A stretch of DNA of 64,000 bases from CBDCYN01 sp965224205 (GCA_965224205.1 CBDCYN010000027.1:13456-77455), one strand, 5' to 3'; shown: positions 9,042-18,522, numbered from the stretch's first letter. Numbers and translations are program-made. The notes: generated from the letters alone by a model not told the origin.

Positions 9042-10700
9042 ATGCCCTGGACCTTATACCGCTACCTGCTCAAAGACTTGCTGCGTTTGTTGGTGATGAC
9101 CACGGCGCTGCTGGTGTTCGTGATCAGCCTCGCGGCGGCGATCAAGCCGTTGAGCCAGGGGTTGCTGGGCCCCGTGGCTATGGTCAAGTACGTGTTCTTT
9201 CTTACCCCCACGATGCTGGGTTTCGTCACCCCGTTCGCGGGGGCGTTCGCGGCGACGCTGGTGTTCAACCGGGTTGTAGCCGACAACGAGCTGACCGCCT
9301 GCCGCGCCAGCGGGATGAGCTACCGGATGATCCTCATGCCCGTGCTGGTGACCGGGCTGATCCTGACGATGGGGCTGTTCTACCTCAGCAACTGGGTGGT
9401 CCCCTCTTTCTACCGCCGCACGGCGTCGATGGTGGAGAAAGACCTCACCCAGGTCTTGGTCCAGCAGGTTAAGGCCGGCCGGCCGGTCGCCCTGGGGGAT
9501 ATCGTCCTCTACGCCGACGCCGCCGACGACACCCAGCCGCCCCCGGTCAACCCTGAAAGCCGGTACCAGCCGTCGAAGCTGATCCGCCTGCGCGGCGTGG
9601 CCGTAGGGCGGGTGGACCAGTCGGGTCGGCTGCGTAGCGATAGCACCGCCGCCCGCGCCGACCTGCTGCTGTACCCCGTCGATGATGAGGTGTGGGTGAC
9701 GATCGGGCTAGAGGACGTCATGTACCACGACGCGGCGCGAGGCGATCTGGTATGGCTCGAGAAGTGGCTGGTCCCGGGGGTTCGGCTGCCCCAGCCGTTC
9801 CGTGACAAGCCGCGGTTCCTGAGCTGGCCCCAGCTGCGGACCCTGGCCCAGCAGCCCGAGCGGTACGACGTGGTCCGCGAGCACAAGCGTTACCTCGCCG
9901 AAGCGATCGCCGCTGAGCAACTGCTGGATCAGATCCGAAGCACCCTTACCGGTGCCCGAGGCGGCGGCCGATCGGTGACGCTGCTGGGGTCGAACCCGGG
10001 CCAGCAATTCGTCATTTCCGCCCCGCAGGTGGCCCAGGTGGACCAGGGCCTCCGCCTCGAGGCCGACCCGACCCTGCCGGTGCGTGTGAACTGCCGACGA
10101 GATGGGCTGATCACCCGCCGGATCGAAGCCGAGTCCGGAGATCTGTGGATCGAGGTCGCCGAGACCCACACCGAGCCGTGGGTTTGTATCGATCTTGAAA
10201 ACACACGGGTCTACGACGCGTCGTTGCAGGGCCAGCCCACCGAGCGGGCCACGCTGCCGACGCTGCGCAGCTACCACCCCCAGCCGGTGCTCGAACCGCT
10301 CGGGGGTTTACCCATCGATACCCTGCTGCGGCAGTCGATGACCCTTCGTGACAGCAGCATGGTGGGGACCGCGGCCCAGAAGCTCCGCGACCAGATCCTG
10401 AGCCTGTACCGCACGGCCTTGGCGCAGCTCCACGAGCGCGCGGCCTTGGCGGTCTCGTGCATGCTGGTGCTGCTGCTGAGCTCGGTCTTGAGCTTGAAGA
10501 TGACCCACACGATGCCCCTGGTGGCGTATTTCTGGAGCTTCGTGCCCGCGATCGTGGTGGTGATCTTGGTCCATAGCGGCGAGAACCTGACGTCCAGCGC
10601 CAAGTCATCGCTGAAGGTGGGGCTAGGGTTGCTGTGGTTGGGGCCGATGTTGATGGCGGTCGCCACGGGGCACCTTTACTGGCGGTTGTCACGCAACTAA
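9042..10700 (+). CDS. LptF/LptG family permease (YjgP/YjgQ)
   Basis: The product (552 residues) has the architecture of LptF/LptG, the inner-membrane partners of the LptB ATPase that pull lipopolysaccharide from the membrane toward the periplasmic bridge. A first helix at about 15-40, a second near 50-75 and a third near 100-125 precede a large periplasmic region (about 130-430). Three more helices then fill residues 455-545. The motif ELTACRASGMSY after helix two matches the family's conserved cytoplasmic turn that contacts LptB. The periplasmic region is longer than in the 360-residue E. coli proteins. Only one such permease is present and no LptB is nearby. The gene converges on the GlmU-like gene with 13 bp between the two stops. 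Confidence 0.82.
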   Translation: MPWTLYRYLLKDLLRLLVMTTALLVFVISLAAAIKPLSQGLLGPVAMVKYVFFLTPTMLGFVTPFAGAFAATLVFNRVVADNELTACRASGMSYRMILMPVLVTGLILTMGLFYLSNWVVPSFYRRTASMVEKDLTQVLVQQVKAGRPVALGDIVLYADAADDTQPPPVNPESRYQPSKLIRLRGVAVGRVDQSGRLRSDSTAARADLLLYPVDDEVWVTIGLEDVMYHDAARGDLVWLEKWLVPGVRLPQPFRDKPRFLSWPQLRTLAQQPERYDVVREHKRYLAEAIAAEQLLDQIRSTLTGARGGGRSVTLLGSNPGQQFVISAPQVAQVDQGLRLEADPTLPVRVNCRRDGLITRRIEAESGDLWIEVAETHTEPWVCIDLENTRVYDASLQGQPTERATLPTLRSYHPQPVLEPLGGLPIDTLLRQSMTLRDSSMVGTAAQKLRDQILSLYRTALAQLHERAALAVSCMLVLLLSSVLSLKMTHTMPLVAYFWSFVPAIVVVILVHSGENLTSSAKSSLKVGLGLLWLGPMLMAVATGHLYWRLSRN

Positions 10701-10713
10701 CCCACGCGTGGAC

Positions 10714-11973
10714 TTAGTTTGAGCTGTAGGTGACAAAACCAGAGGCGGGATGTTCCCACCCGCCGCCGCTTTGGAGCTGGTTCAATCTCGCTTCGAGGCT
10801 AGGGGTCAAGTCGCGTCCCCGTCGCGCCATCATCACCCGGGCGGTGGCTAGGAACTTGTCGATGTCATAACGTTCAATGCCCGAGTCGGTGACGAAGCTA
10901 AACCGGTCCACGGACTTGGGGCAGTAGACCGACCGGGCGATCATCGAGCCGGTGCCGATGCACGAGCCGGTCAGCAGGCGGGTGCCGATCGCGGTGCGGG
11001 TGTAGTCGCCGAGGATCGGGCCGTGATAGATCCGCCCGGTCGCTTCGGGGTGATCTTCCTCTAGCTCGATGCGGATCTCCCCATAGGTGTTCTTGAGGTT
11101 ACTGGCATTCGTCGCCGCCCCGAGGTTCACCCATTGCCCGACGAGACTATGGCCCAGGTACCCGTGGTGGCCCTTGTTTGAGTACCCCTGGATCACGGTG
11201 TGGCTGATCTCCCCAGCGACCTTGCACACCGGGCCGACCACCGTGTGGGGTCGGATATGGGTTTGACAATTCACCACGCAGTCACGACCGATGTAGCACG
11301 GCCCTTCGAGCACGCTCAGCGCCCCGATCATCGCCCCGTGGTCGATCACGATCGGCCCAAGCTGAGTATTGAATACGACGCGAGGCTGTAGCACCACGTC
11401 GGGCGCGATCATGACCTTGTGATCCCCGAATGCCGCCGCGCCGTGCTCCTCGACCCGTGGGCACGGCAGGTCAAACCCGTCGAGGTCGTCGCGCAGGGTC
11501 ATGTCCAGCTCGTCGAGGATGTGCCACGGGCGTTCGAGCAGCACGTTCTCAGGCAAACGCTCGATCGCCGCCCCTTCAGGGATCGATTGAAAACCTGAAT
11601 TGATCAACGCCGTAGCGTGACCTCGATCCAAGTGCAGGGCGACGACCTGCCCGTCTTCTTGGATCAATCCGCGACCCAGTGGCAAATCACGGACCCGATC
11701 GCCAGCGACGATCCCCGACCACCGGCCGTTGATGATCAGCCATGAACCGTCACCCAACGCGGGGTTCACCTCAGCCGCTGATTCGTTCTCAGCAACTAAA
11801 TCTGCGAGTGCTTCGGGGACGATCACGGCATCGGCAATGCGATCGAGTTTTCGTTCGATCCGCTGACGATGCGTCAACGCGCCGGTGCGGATCTCAAACA
11901 CGGGGCGCAGATCGGTCATCGGCCCCCAATGCCCTTGGCCATCGTCATAGATCAACAGGCGCGGATCCTCCAT
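10714..11973 (-). CDS. GlmU-family protein (left-handed beta-helix nucleotidyltransferase-like)
   Basis: The 419-residue product fits the alternative GlmU family known from Bacteroidetes and planctomycetes. It has a diverged N-terminal nucleotidyltransferase-like half (from PRLLIYDDGQG to about residue 180). The C-terminal half is rich in hexapeptide-type turns of a left-handed beta-helix (about 210-360), including HIRPHTVVGPVCKVAGE, where an acetyltransferase active site would lie. The start at 11973 is chosen for its GAGGGG ribosome binding site; an upstream in-frame ATG at 12030 has no support. It is divergent from glmS with about 270 bp between them, so both probably serve UDP-N-acetylglucosamine synthesis. 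The nucleotidyltransferase loop is not canonical, so activity is inferred from family and context. Confidence 0.72.
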   Translation of the reverse strand: MEDPRLLIYDDGQGHWGPMTDLRPVFEIRTGALTHRQRIERKLDRIADAVIVPEALADLVAENESAAEVNPALGDGSWLIINGRWSGIVAGDRVRDLPLGRGLIQEDGQVVALHLDRGHATALINSGFQSIPEGAAIERLPENVLLERPWHILDELDMTLRDDLDGFDLPCPRVEEHGAAAFGDHKVMIAPDVVLQPRVVFNTQLGPIVIDHGAMIGALSVLEGPCYIGRDCVVNCQTHIRPHTVVGPVCKVAGEISHTVIQGYSNKGHHGYLGHSLVGQWVNLGAATNASNLKNTYGEIRIELEEDHPEATGRIYHGPILGDYTRTAIGTRLLTGSCIGTGSMIARSVYCPKSVDRFSFVTDSGIERYDIDKFLATARVMMARRGRDLTPSLEARLNQLQSGGGWEHPASGFVTYSSN

Positions 11974-12240
11974 AGGCCCCTCACATCGGCTACCGTTGCA
12001 CCCCCGCTTAGGCCCGTCGTTACAGCTCAAAAATTATTGCCCAACAGGGATCACTCTGGAAGAGATATACCTGCTATGCCGATGGTGACGCGGCCGACGG
12101 GCAGCTGCGCAGTGTTACCCTCACAGGCGTGCCCCACACCCGCCGTATCGTTCATTTTCTATAAGACTCGATAAAACGCCCCGTGATCGAGCCGATACCC
12201 ACCCATAGAGGCCCATCCAACTCTAAACCAGGAGGTCCCG

Positions 12241-14130
12241 ATGTGCGGCATCGTCGGCTACGTAGGCAATAAACCCGCTGTCCCACTGCTGATCGAAGGG
12301 CTTAAACGGCTCGAATACCGCGGCTACGACTCGGCCGGGGTGGCGACCATAAAGGGTGGGCAGCTATCCCTGCACCGGTCGGTGGGTCGGGTCGCGGTCC
12401 TCGAGTCGCTCATCGAGTCCGACCCATCCCCGGATGATCACGACGGGTGCCTGGGCATCGCCCACACGCGCTGGGCCACCCACGGCCCGCCCAGCGAGGC
12501 CAACGCCCACCCCCATCTCGGCACCGCCCCCAACGGGGCGAGGATCGCCGTGGTCCATAACGGGATCATCGAGAACCACGCCCCTCTGCACCGTTATCTA
12601 TCTGAGAAAGGCCACCTGTTCCATTCCCAGACCGATACCGAGGTCCTCGCGGCCTTGATCGCCGAGTTCTACGAAGGTGACCTCGAAAAAGCGGTCCAGA
12701 CCGCCCTTCGCGAGATCGTCGGGGCCTATGCCATCGCCGTCGCCTCCGACGCCGAGCCGCACACCCTCGTCTGCGCCCGTAAGGGATCGCCTCTGATCGT
12801 CGGGATCGCCGACCGCAGCTACGTCGTCGCCTCCGACGCCTCGGCCATCGTCGCCCACACCACGTCCGCGTTCACCCTCGACGATTACCAGGTCGTCAAG
12901 CTCTGCGCCGGGCCCGAAGACAAGCTCACCCCGCACGGCGGGCCTTGGTCGGTCGAGTTCAAGACCACGACCATCGACAACGAGCCGGTGTCTCGGCAGG
13001 TCAGCGAATTGGAGTTCGACCTCGATGAGATCGAGCTGGGCGGGTACCCCCACTTCATGCTCAAGGAGATCATGGAACAGCCCGACTCGATCCGCAACTG
13101 CCTGCGGGGTCGGATCGACCAGCGCCAGGGCCAGGTCGTGTTGGGCGGGCTCAACGACAAGGCTCGGGACCTGGCGTCCGTGAAGCAGTTCATCCTCACC
13201 GGCCAGGGCACGGCCTACCACGCGGCGCTGATCGGCCAGTACCTCTTTGAAGATTTCGTTAGGGTCCCCGCCCGCTGTGAATACGCCAGCGAGCTGCGCT
13301 ACCGCAACCCGGTCATCCCTGAGGGCTCGGTCGTGGTGGCGATTAGCCAATCGGGTGAAACCGCCGACACGCTGGCAGCCCTGCACGAGGTCACGCAACG
13401 CGGGGCCACGGCCCTGGGGGTCGTGAACGTGGTCGGCTCGTCGATCGCGCGTCAGACCGACGCGGGGGTGTACCTGCACGTGGGCCCGGAGATCGGCGTC
13501 GCGTCGACCAAGGCGTTCATCGGGCAGGTCGTGGTCCTCACACTCATGAGCCTGTACCTGGGCCGCCGCAAATACCTCTCGAACGAGACCGTTCAAGAAT
13601 ACCTCAAGCAACTCGAACTGCTGCCCGATCACGTCGCCACCGTGCTCGAAGAATCGGACCAGATCCGTACCCACGTCGAGCAATACATCGATCGCGAGAA
13701 CTGGCTGTTCCTGGGCCGCGGTTATAACTACCCGGTGGCGGTTGAGGGGGCGCTAAAGCTTAAGGAGATCTCGTACATCCACGCTGAGGGGATGCCGGCG
13801 GCGGAGATCAAGCATGGCCCGATCGCGCTAATTGACGACGGGATGCCGGTCGTGTTCGTGGCCACCCGCGGCAGCCAGTACGACAAGGTGGTTTCGAATA
13901 TCCAGGAGGTCCGCGCCCGTGGCGGGCGCATCTTGGCGGTGGCGACCGAAGGCGACGAGGAGATCGGGCGGTTCGCCGACGTGGTGATCCCCGTCCCGGA
14001 CGTGCCCGAGCCGCTCCAACCGCTGGTCAACGTTATCCCGTTGCAGCTGATCGCGTACCACGCGGCGGTGCTGCGTGGCCACGACGTGGACAAACCCCGG
14101 AACCTAGCCAAGAGCGTGACCGTAGAATGA
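12241..14130 (+). CDS. glmS: Glutamine--fructose-6-phosphate aminotransferase (isomerizing)
   Basis: GlmS makes glucosamine 6-phosphate from fructose 6-phosphate and glutamine, the first step toward UDP-N-acetylglucosamine for peptidoglycan. The 629-residue protein starts MCGIVGYVG, so Cys2 becomes the N-terminal nucleophile of the class II glutaminase domain. That domain runs to about residue 240, with HTRWATHG near 78-85 and the HNGIIEN motif near 104-110. Two SIS sugar-isomerase domains follow (about 310-430 and 480-610), with SQSGETADT in the first. The C-terminus DKPRNLAKSVTVE closes the active site as in the family. Length and motifs are complete. A strong AGGAGG lies just before the ATG. 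No glmS ribozyme was recognised upstream. Confidence 0.97.
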   Translation: MCGIVGYVGNKPAVPLLIEGLKRLEYRGYDSAGVATIKGGQLSLHRSVGRVAVLESLIESDPSPDDHDGCLGIAHTRWATHGPPSEANAHPHLGTAPNGARIAVVHNGIIENHAPLHRYLSEKGHLFHSQTDTEVLAALIAEFYEGDLEKAVQTALREIVGAYAIAVASDAEPHTLVCARKGSPLIVGIADRSYVVASDASAIVAHTTSAFTLDDYQVVKLCAGPEDKLTPHGGPWSVEFKTTTIDNEPVSRQVSELEFDLDEIELGGYPHFMLKEIMEQPDSIRNCLRGRIDQRQGQVVLGGLNDKARDLASVKQFILTGQGTAYHAALIGQYLFEDFVRVPARCEYASELRYRNPVIPEGSVVVAISQSGETADTLAALHEVTQRGATALGVVNVVGSSIARQTDAGVYLHVGPEIGVASTKAFIGQVVVLTLMSLYLGRRKYLSNETVQEYLKQLELLPDHVATVLEESDQIRTHVEQYIDRENWLFLGRGYNYPVAVEGALKLKEISYIHAEGMPAAEIKHGPIALIDDGMPVVFVATRGSQYDKVVSNIQEVRARGGRILAVATEGDEEIGRFADVVIPVPDVPEPLQPLVNVIPLQLIAYHAAVLRGHDVDKPRNLAKSVTVE

Positions 14131-14205
14131 TTTGGAGTCCCCAGGACGGCAGACACCGGGGCACCACCGACGGTCAACGTTGTCCTCCCGATAGGAGTTG
14201 AGACT

Positions 14206-14679
14206 TTGAAGCGATCACGCCCCCCACGTCATCACGGATCGAGCCTGGTCACGGTCATCCTGCTGCTGCTGTTTATTGGCGGCGGGTGGGCGGTGTGGAA
14301 GCTAGCAAATCGCCCCCCCGTGATGGAGGGCTGGCTCCATGATATGGATGCGGGGATACAGGCTAGTGAGTCCAGCGACAAGCCGATGCTGGTGCTGTTT
14401 ACCGCTGACTGGTGCCCCCCGTGCCAGAGCCTAAAAAAGAACGTGCTCACCGATGCGGAGGTCGCGGGGTACCTCCGACAGGAGTACGTGACGGTCGCGA
14501 TCGATCTTACCCAGCGTGGCGGGCCTAACAGCTCGATTGCGAGTGATTTCGGGGTCCGCTATATCCCCACCATGTTCATCTTCTCCCCCCATGGGCGGGA
14601 GCTCGACTCGAACTCGGCTTTGACCAAGCCGCAATTCCTCAACTGGGTCAAGACCGCTAAGGCGAGGTCGATGGGATAG
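14206..14679 (+). CDS. Membrane-anchored thioredoxin-like protein
   Basis: The gene starts with TTG at 14206, supported by AGGAG at 14193-14197; no ATG fits. The product (157 residues) has a basic N-terminus, one membrane helix (about 15-30) that anchors it facing the periplasm, and a thioredoxin fold with the active-site motif DWCPPCQ near residues 67-73. The later part reads GVRYIPTMFIFSPHG, with the cis-proline region of thioredoxins. It lies 75 bp downstream of glmS on the same strand. Such proteins usually reduce or oxidise disulfides in exported proteins; the partner is not indicated here. Confidence 0.82.
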   Translation: MKRSRPPRHHGSSLVTVILLLLFIGGGWAVWKLANRPPVMEGWLHDMDAGIQASESSDKPMLVLFTADWCPPCQSLKKNVLTDAEVAGYLRQEYVTVAIDLTQRGGPNSSIASDFGVRYIPTMFIFSPHGRELDSNSALTKPQFLNWVKTAKARSMG

Positions 14680-14817
14680 TTTGCGGCCACCCTGGACCGG
14701 TAAGGACAGATGGTTGTCGACGCGGCTGCCGCAGCGGGGGTGACAGCCCGCGGCTAAGGTTTTCGGCTGGCCAGCCCCCATCTGACGCATCGTTATCTCA
14801 CCAGGGCGATCCCCCCC

Positions 14818-14853
14818 AAAAAAAAGACCCTTCCAACCGTGGCTGGAAGGGTC
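14818..14853 (-). terminator. Rho-independent terminator of the PEP-CTERM gene
   Basis: GACCCTTCCA and TGGAAGGGTC form a perfect 10-bp stem with an eight-base loop. On the minus strand it is followed by a T-run (an A-run at 14818-14825 on the plus strand). It sits 24 bp after the stop of the minus-strand PEP-CTERM gene. Confidence 0.9.
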
Positions 14854-14876
14854 GCGTTGAGTCTGTAGTCCATGGA

Positions 14877-15842
14877 TCAGATGGACACGCGTCGTTGCCT
14901 GCGTTGCAAGAGGATCGACCCGCCGATCGCGACCATCGTGGCCAGGGCCGAGGGCTCGGGGATCGGCACCGGGGTGACGACGATGCTGGTCAGGTCGCCG
15001 CGGCCGGCGTTGAAGTACGCCAGGGCGGGCAGGATGTCGATCAGGATATCCGATCGGGCAGCACCAGGGTCATCGACGTTGTAACCGAAAATGTCATCGG
15101 TCCCGTTGATCTCATAGGTGATCAGGGTCCCGTCATCGCCTTGTGAGGTCATGGTCGCGCCCGCTAGCGCGATCCCGGGATCGGTGCGGACGGTGGCCAG
15201 CTGGCCGGTCTGGGGGTTGACGGTGTAGATCGTATCCCACGAGGTCAGGTAGAGCGTGCCGTCGCCCCGCACCGCGATGTCCACGGCGTCGCCGACGTCA
15301 AAGGGGCTGCCGCCGAGGGAGACCGCGGTGGTGCTTCCGCTGATCACGGTGCCAAAAGACGGGTCGATCTGCAGCAGCTCATTCGAGTCCGCGTCCACCG
15401 CCCACAGCACGCCGTTGGCATCAAAGGTGGCGCCGCGGATGTTCCCGGCCAGGGGGGTTCCGACCACCGTGGCCACCGCGGTGGTGGGATCGATCGAGAT
15501 CATCGCCGACGCCGTGGCGGCCCCGGCGGGGTCGTGGGTGATCTCAAACCCAATCAGGCCATGTGCCGGTGACGAGGCCAGCGCGTCGGCATCGATGTTT
15601 TCACCGCCTCGCTGGACCAGGCCCAGGTCTGCGAACTGGCTGCCATCGGGGGCAAAAGAGTACAGCCGAACCGGGGTCATGGAATTGGGCACCTCCCCGA
15701 CGACGGGGCCACTGCCTTGGGATTTCAAACCAAAAACCATCTCCTCGCCGTGGGCTTGTGGCCCCATCCCCAATCCGGCCAAGAACATCGTGATCACCAC
15801 ACCCTGAGAACTTGCGGTTTTAACCTTCGACACCTTCTTCAT
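14877..15842 (-). CDS. PEP-CTERM sorting domain protein (beta-propeller-like)
   Basis: The start at 15842 (MKKVSKVKTASS) has a GGAG ribosome binding site. An earlier ATG 16 codons upstream lacks one. The product has a signal peptide (about residues 1-30, ending near AHG) and a long extracellular region with short repeats such as GVLWAVDADSNELLQIDP and GTLYLTSWDTIYTVNPQTG, typical of beta-propeller or NHL-like folds. It ends with the CTERM tripartite signal: PEPSALATM, a hydrophobic helix and the basic tail RRQRRVSI. That tail is the expected substrate of the exosortase encoded at 350-2389. A clean terminator follows, and a 660-bp AT-rich region precedes it. The specific function of the extracellular part is not known. 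Confidence 0.85.
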   Translation of the reverse strand: MKKVSKVKTASSQGVVITMFLAGLGMGPQAHGEEMVFGLKSQGSGPVVGEVPNSMTPVRLYSFAPDGSQFADLGLVQRGGENIDADALASSPAHGLIGFEITHDPAGAATASAMISIDPTTAVATVVGTPLAGNIRGATFDANGVLWAVDADSNELLQIDPSFGTVISGSTTAVSLGGSPFDVGDAVDIAVRGDGTLYLTSWDTIYTVNPQTGQLATVRTDPGIALAGATMTSQGDDGTLITYEINGTDDIFGYNVDDPGAARSDILIDILPALAYFNAGRGDLTSIVVTPVPIPEPSALATMVAIGGSILLQRRQRRVSI

Positions 15843-16506
15843 AGCAGCCTCTCCAAAATAAATAGATTTGAGTTTTGAATAGTGAAACACATATAACCCA
15901 ACCCCTCCAAAGTCAGGCCATATTAGATATAAAAATAATCGTTAATAATCATAGCACATTGATAGGCTAAAAGACAATAAATATATCAAATTAAATGATA
16001 TTGAGCCTTGTTTTGACAGATTTTCGTGAAATCTATTTTATGCAAAATATATTTATACACTATTTTACCAAAAATCTGGGCGAGATGGCCTGACATCAAA
16101 TCTATTATAGAATTAATTTTGTATTAAAAATAGGCAAGCGGATGTGGTAAACCCCATAAAGGCTTCTTTCATCTTTCACATGCCACCGATGCCTCAGATG
16201 GCTACAAAACGTTATTGCCGTGGGCTTTGGTCATGAAGCTTTTTAACGACCCGCCGTGTGTGGCGCTATTTTCTTCGCGAGACAAATAATTATATATCAG
16301 TATTTGTTTTTTGCTTTTTTCGTTGGGGCGAAATAAGGCCCGCGCTTCTCAATCCGTATGCAAGGGCATGGCCGGGCTATCTCTTCTATGGTCTATAGAT
16401 CACGAAACCCTATTTGAATGATGCTGGGAGCCTTGCGTTGCTGCGGGAAAGACCGCACGATATGGTATGAGGCTTACATACCCGTGAAATGTTTGTGGAG
16501 CTACTG
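15843..16506. other. AT-rich intergenic region
   Basis: About 660 bp between two divergent genes. From about 15850 to 16160, and again near 16270-16340, the sequence is clearly poorer in GC than the coding DNA on either side, with long A/T runs. No frame with coding character, tRNA or palindrome was found. It should hold the promoters of both flanking genes, but no single hexamer pair stands out. Confidence 0.5.
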
Positions 16507-16917
16507 ATGAACACACAGAACGAAGCCCCGAAGATTCACGTCGATAGCGACTGGAAAGCCCAGGCCCAAGCCGAGAAGGAAAAGCTCGAACAGAAGCTTA
16601 AAGACGACCAGGCCCAGACCGGTCCGGGCCCGTCTGGGCCGGGGGGGGGGCTGCCGCCCGCGTCGTTCGAGACGCTCGTGAGCACGATGGTCACCCAGGC
16701 CCTGTTTGCGCTGGGCGCGATCCCCGACCCGCGGACTGGCCAGCGGTTTGAGAACCTCGACCTGGCTCGGCATCACATCGACCTGCTGTCGGTGCTCCAA
16801 GAAAAAACCAAGGGCAACCTGTCCGAAGACGAATCCGCGATGATCTCGACCACCCTCTATGAGCTACGCTCGCGATATATCCAACTCGCCAGCTCGCCGC
16901 GCGGGGGCGGCGGGTAA
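16507..16917 (+). CDS. DUF1844 domain protein
   Basis: The ATG at 16507 follows GGAG at 16497-16500 at a normal distance. An upstream ATG at 16489 lacks one. The 136-residue product has a charged N-terminal helix (KAQAQAEKEKLEQKLK), a Gly/Pro linker and a small helical domain (about 60-125) starting FETLVSTMVTQALFALG. That pattern, with PDPRTGQRFENLDLARHHIDLLSVL, matches the DUF1844 family, whose function is unknown. It is soluble and has no signal peptide. The gene converges on a DUF4279 gene with a 28-bp gap. Confidence 0.75.
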   Translation: MNTQNEAPKIHVDSDWKAQAQAEKEKLEQKLKDDQAQTGPGPSGPGGGLPPASFETLVSTMVTQALFALGAIPDPRTGQRFENLDLARHHIDLLSVLQEKTKGNLSEDESAMISTTLYELRSRYIQLASSPRGGGG

Positions 16918-16945
16918 TCCGGACATCGCCGCCGGCTATCGAGGT

Positions 16946-17386
16946 TTAATCGTCCTCGCCGCAGAAATAGCAGTCCCACCATATCTCCAGGTTCAGCTCG
17001 ATCAGACCCGTCATTTGTTTCGGGCTTAAGGCAGGCCCTCCATCGCCGTGCTGTGACAGCCAATAATTGGAGATATCCATCGCCACACCCTCTTGTTGGA
17101 GAGTCAGAAGGGCGTCTTTGCGAGGCACGACCTGGTCAATCAGCCAGTCAATATGACGCCGGGTGTCTTTAGAAATGACAGTGCTTTGAGAGGTCAAAAA
17201 CCAGGCATTGATCTTGGAGACCGATCTTGGGTTGTCTTTCTTCCTTCGTTCACCTTTGCGCCGAATCACTGAGGGCGTAATCTCCAATCGGCGGGTTACC
17301 TCCGAGGGATCGATTGAGCCGGGATAAATCCTCAGCGTCGCGTAGGTCTTGGCACACGTCGCATACCCATCATCGTAATCCATCAC
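16946..17386 (-). CDS. DUF4279 domain protein
   Basis: The 146-residue soluble product has the pattern YATLRIYPGSIDPSEVTRRL near its start and IDWLIDQVVPRK in the middle, which fits DUF4279, a small alpha/beta domain of unknown function seen scattered in bacteria, often near mobile or immunity genes. No catalytic motif was recognised. The C-terminus is acidic with a CxxC-like YFCGEDD. It is convergent with the DUF1844 gene and 57 bp upstream of a minus-strand amidase-like gene's stop. Confidence 0.6.
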   Translation of the reverse strand: MMDYDDGYATCAKTYATLRIYPGSIDPSEVTRRLEITPSVIRRKGERRKKDNPRSVSKINAWFLTSQSTVISKDTRRHIDWLIDQVVPRKDALLTLQQEGVAMDISNYWLSQHGDGGPALSPKQMTGLIELNLEIWWDCYFCGEDD

Positions 17387-17443
17387 GGTATAATAACAGC
17401 CGACTGCAAAACACCATCACCGTCGCGCCCTTTTACGGGGCCC

Positions 17444-18076
17444 TCACGGGCTAGCTAGCGTCAGCAGCTGCTGGCGGAACTGCGCCACCGGGAACAGCCA
17501 GCGGCGGTGGCCGGCGCGTTGGATATGAGGCCGGTCCAGTTCGTCGTCTAGAGTCACCTGCCCAGCGGGCACATGGCAGCGGAGTTGCAAACGATGAACC
17601 AACCAAAGCAGTGACGCGATCTGCTGATCCGTGGGCGTGGCCAGTCCATCGGGCGTCGCAAGATAGATCCGGACGGCCCGGGGGCGATCGTCACCGCTTG
17701 ATCCCCACAGTTCTTTCTGGCTACGCCAGTGAGGGCTGATCCTGATCCGGCCATCTTGCCCGTCGCGATCGCTTTCGATCCAGAAATGGTATGCGCCATA
17801 GTCCCGCCGCGACTCATCAGTCAAGCGTGACACGGCCGGCCCGCCTTGACGGATCGCGATCCCCGACCACAGCCCCAGCTCGACTCCGGGCCCTAGCGTA
17901 AAAAGTCCCGGACCATCGTCTTGTCGTTGCCCGTCGAGAGACGCCAACGCCAGCCGCGTACCAGAAGAAAACCCGCTGGGCTCTAACGCCAGAAGCAAAC
18001 CACTGACCAGTGTCATCGCGGTTAGCAGCGACGCTAAGACAATCAGTGATCTGCGGTCCGGAACGAGGGTGATCAT
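17444..18076 (-). CDS. Secreted peptidoglycan-recognition/amidase-like protein, diverged
   Basis: The 210-residue product starts with a hydrophobic segment (about 10-30), a signal peptide or anchor. The rest follows the order of elements in the PGRP/amidase_2 fold: YHFWIE near 100, a basic strand with RISPHWRSQKELWG, the RIYLATPDGLATPTDQQIASLLWLV stretch split across a strand and helix, and LRCHVPAGQVTLDDELDRP. In active members a zinc-binding His precedes HF and another follows in GH.EL; both seem missing or replaced here, so amidase activity is doubtful. The assignment is an inference from pattern; a structure-based search would be decisive. Confidence 0.45.
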   Translation of the reverse strand: MITLVPDRRSLIVLASLLTAMTLVSGLLLALEPSGFSSGTRLALASLDGQRQDDGPGLFTLGPGVELGLWSGIAIRQGGPAVSRLTDESRRDYGAYHFWIESDRDGQDGRIRISPHWRSQKELWGSSGDDRPRAVRIYLATPDGLATPTDQQIASLLWLVHRLQLRCHVPAGQVTLDDELDRPHIQRAGHRRWLFPVAQFRQQLLTLASP

Positions 18077-18522
18077 GGTTGCAGCGCCGAGAAGATTCCG
18101 TATGCCTATCTAAATTTTCAGATCGGCGTAGGCCTGGACTGAACTTGCAAAATCCATCACGTTTTTGACTCCCTCAGGACACCGAACCTCTCACGGGCTG
18201 ACCCAGCCACGAACCCGCCACCAGACCCTCTCACGGGCAACACACTTCATCTCCGTGAGAGACACCCGCTGGCAATAGCCCGATCTAGAGAAAAATACAG
18301 CATCGTTCGTGCACGCGGTGAGGAAAATATCGGTGTCCAACACATCACCGTCGCGGTGTTTTGATGCGTGATGCGTATACTCTACTGTGCTCATCTGGGG
18401 TTGGTTCTTCGGTCACGCTTGCTTTCGTCAATCACCCGATCCGTTGCGACACACGACCCGCCTTCGCTGTCACACCATCCCAGCCAGCGACCCGCCGTGC
18501 CGTGGCAGCGAAGGGGCCAAAA
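18077..18522. other. Intergenic region with short repeats
   Basis: About 445 bp between two minus-strand genes. CCTCTCACGGGC occurs twice (near 18189 and 18226), with CCGTGAGAG nearby (18254), so a small repeat or hairpin is possible. Several overlapping short frames exist but lack ribosome binding sites and coding character. Confidence 0.4.

Noticed and set aside
12031..12240. glmS ribozyme upstream of glmS
   Set aside because: The conserved core pairs and the cleavage-site context were not found.
12598..13683. Minus-strand frame of 361 codons inside glmS
   Set aside because: It is the reverse shadow of a GC-rich gene; glmS is complete and has all its motifs.
18191..18394. 67-codon minus-strand frame
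   Set aside because: Short, without ribosome binding site or protein-like pattern.
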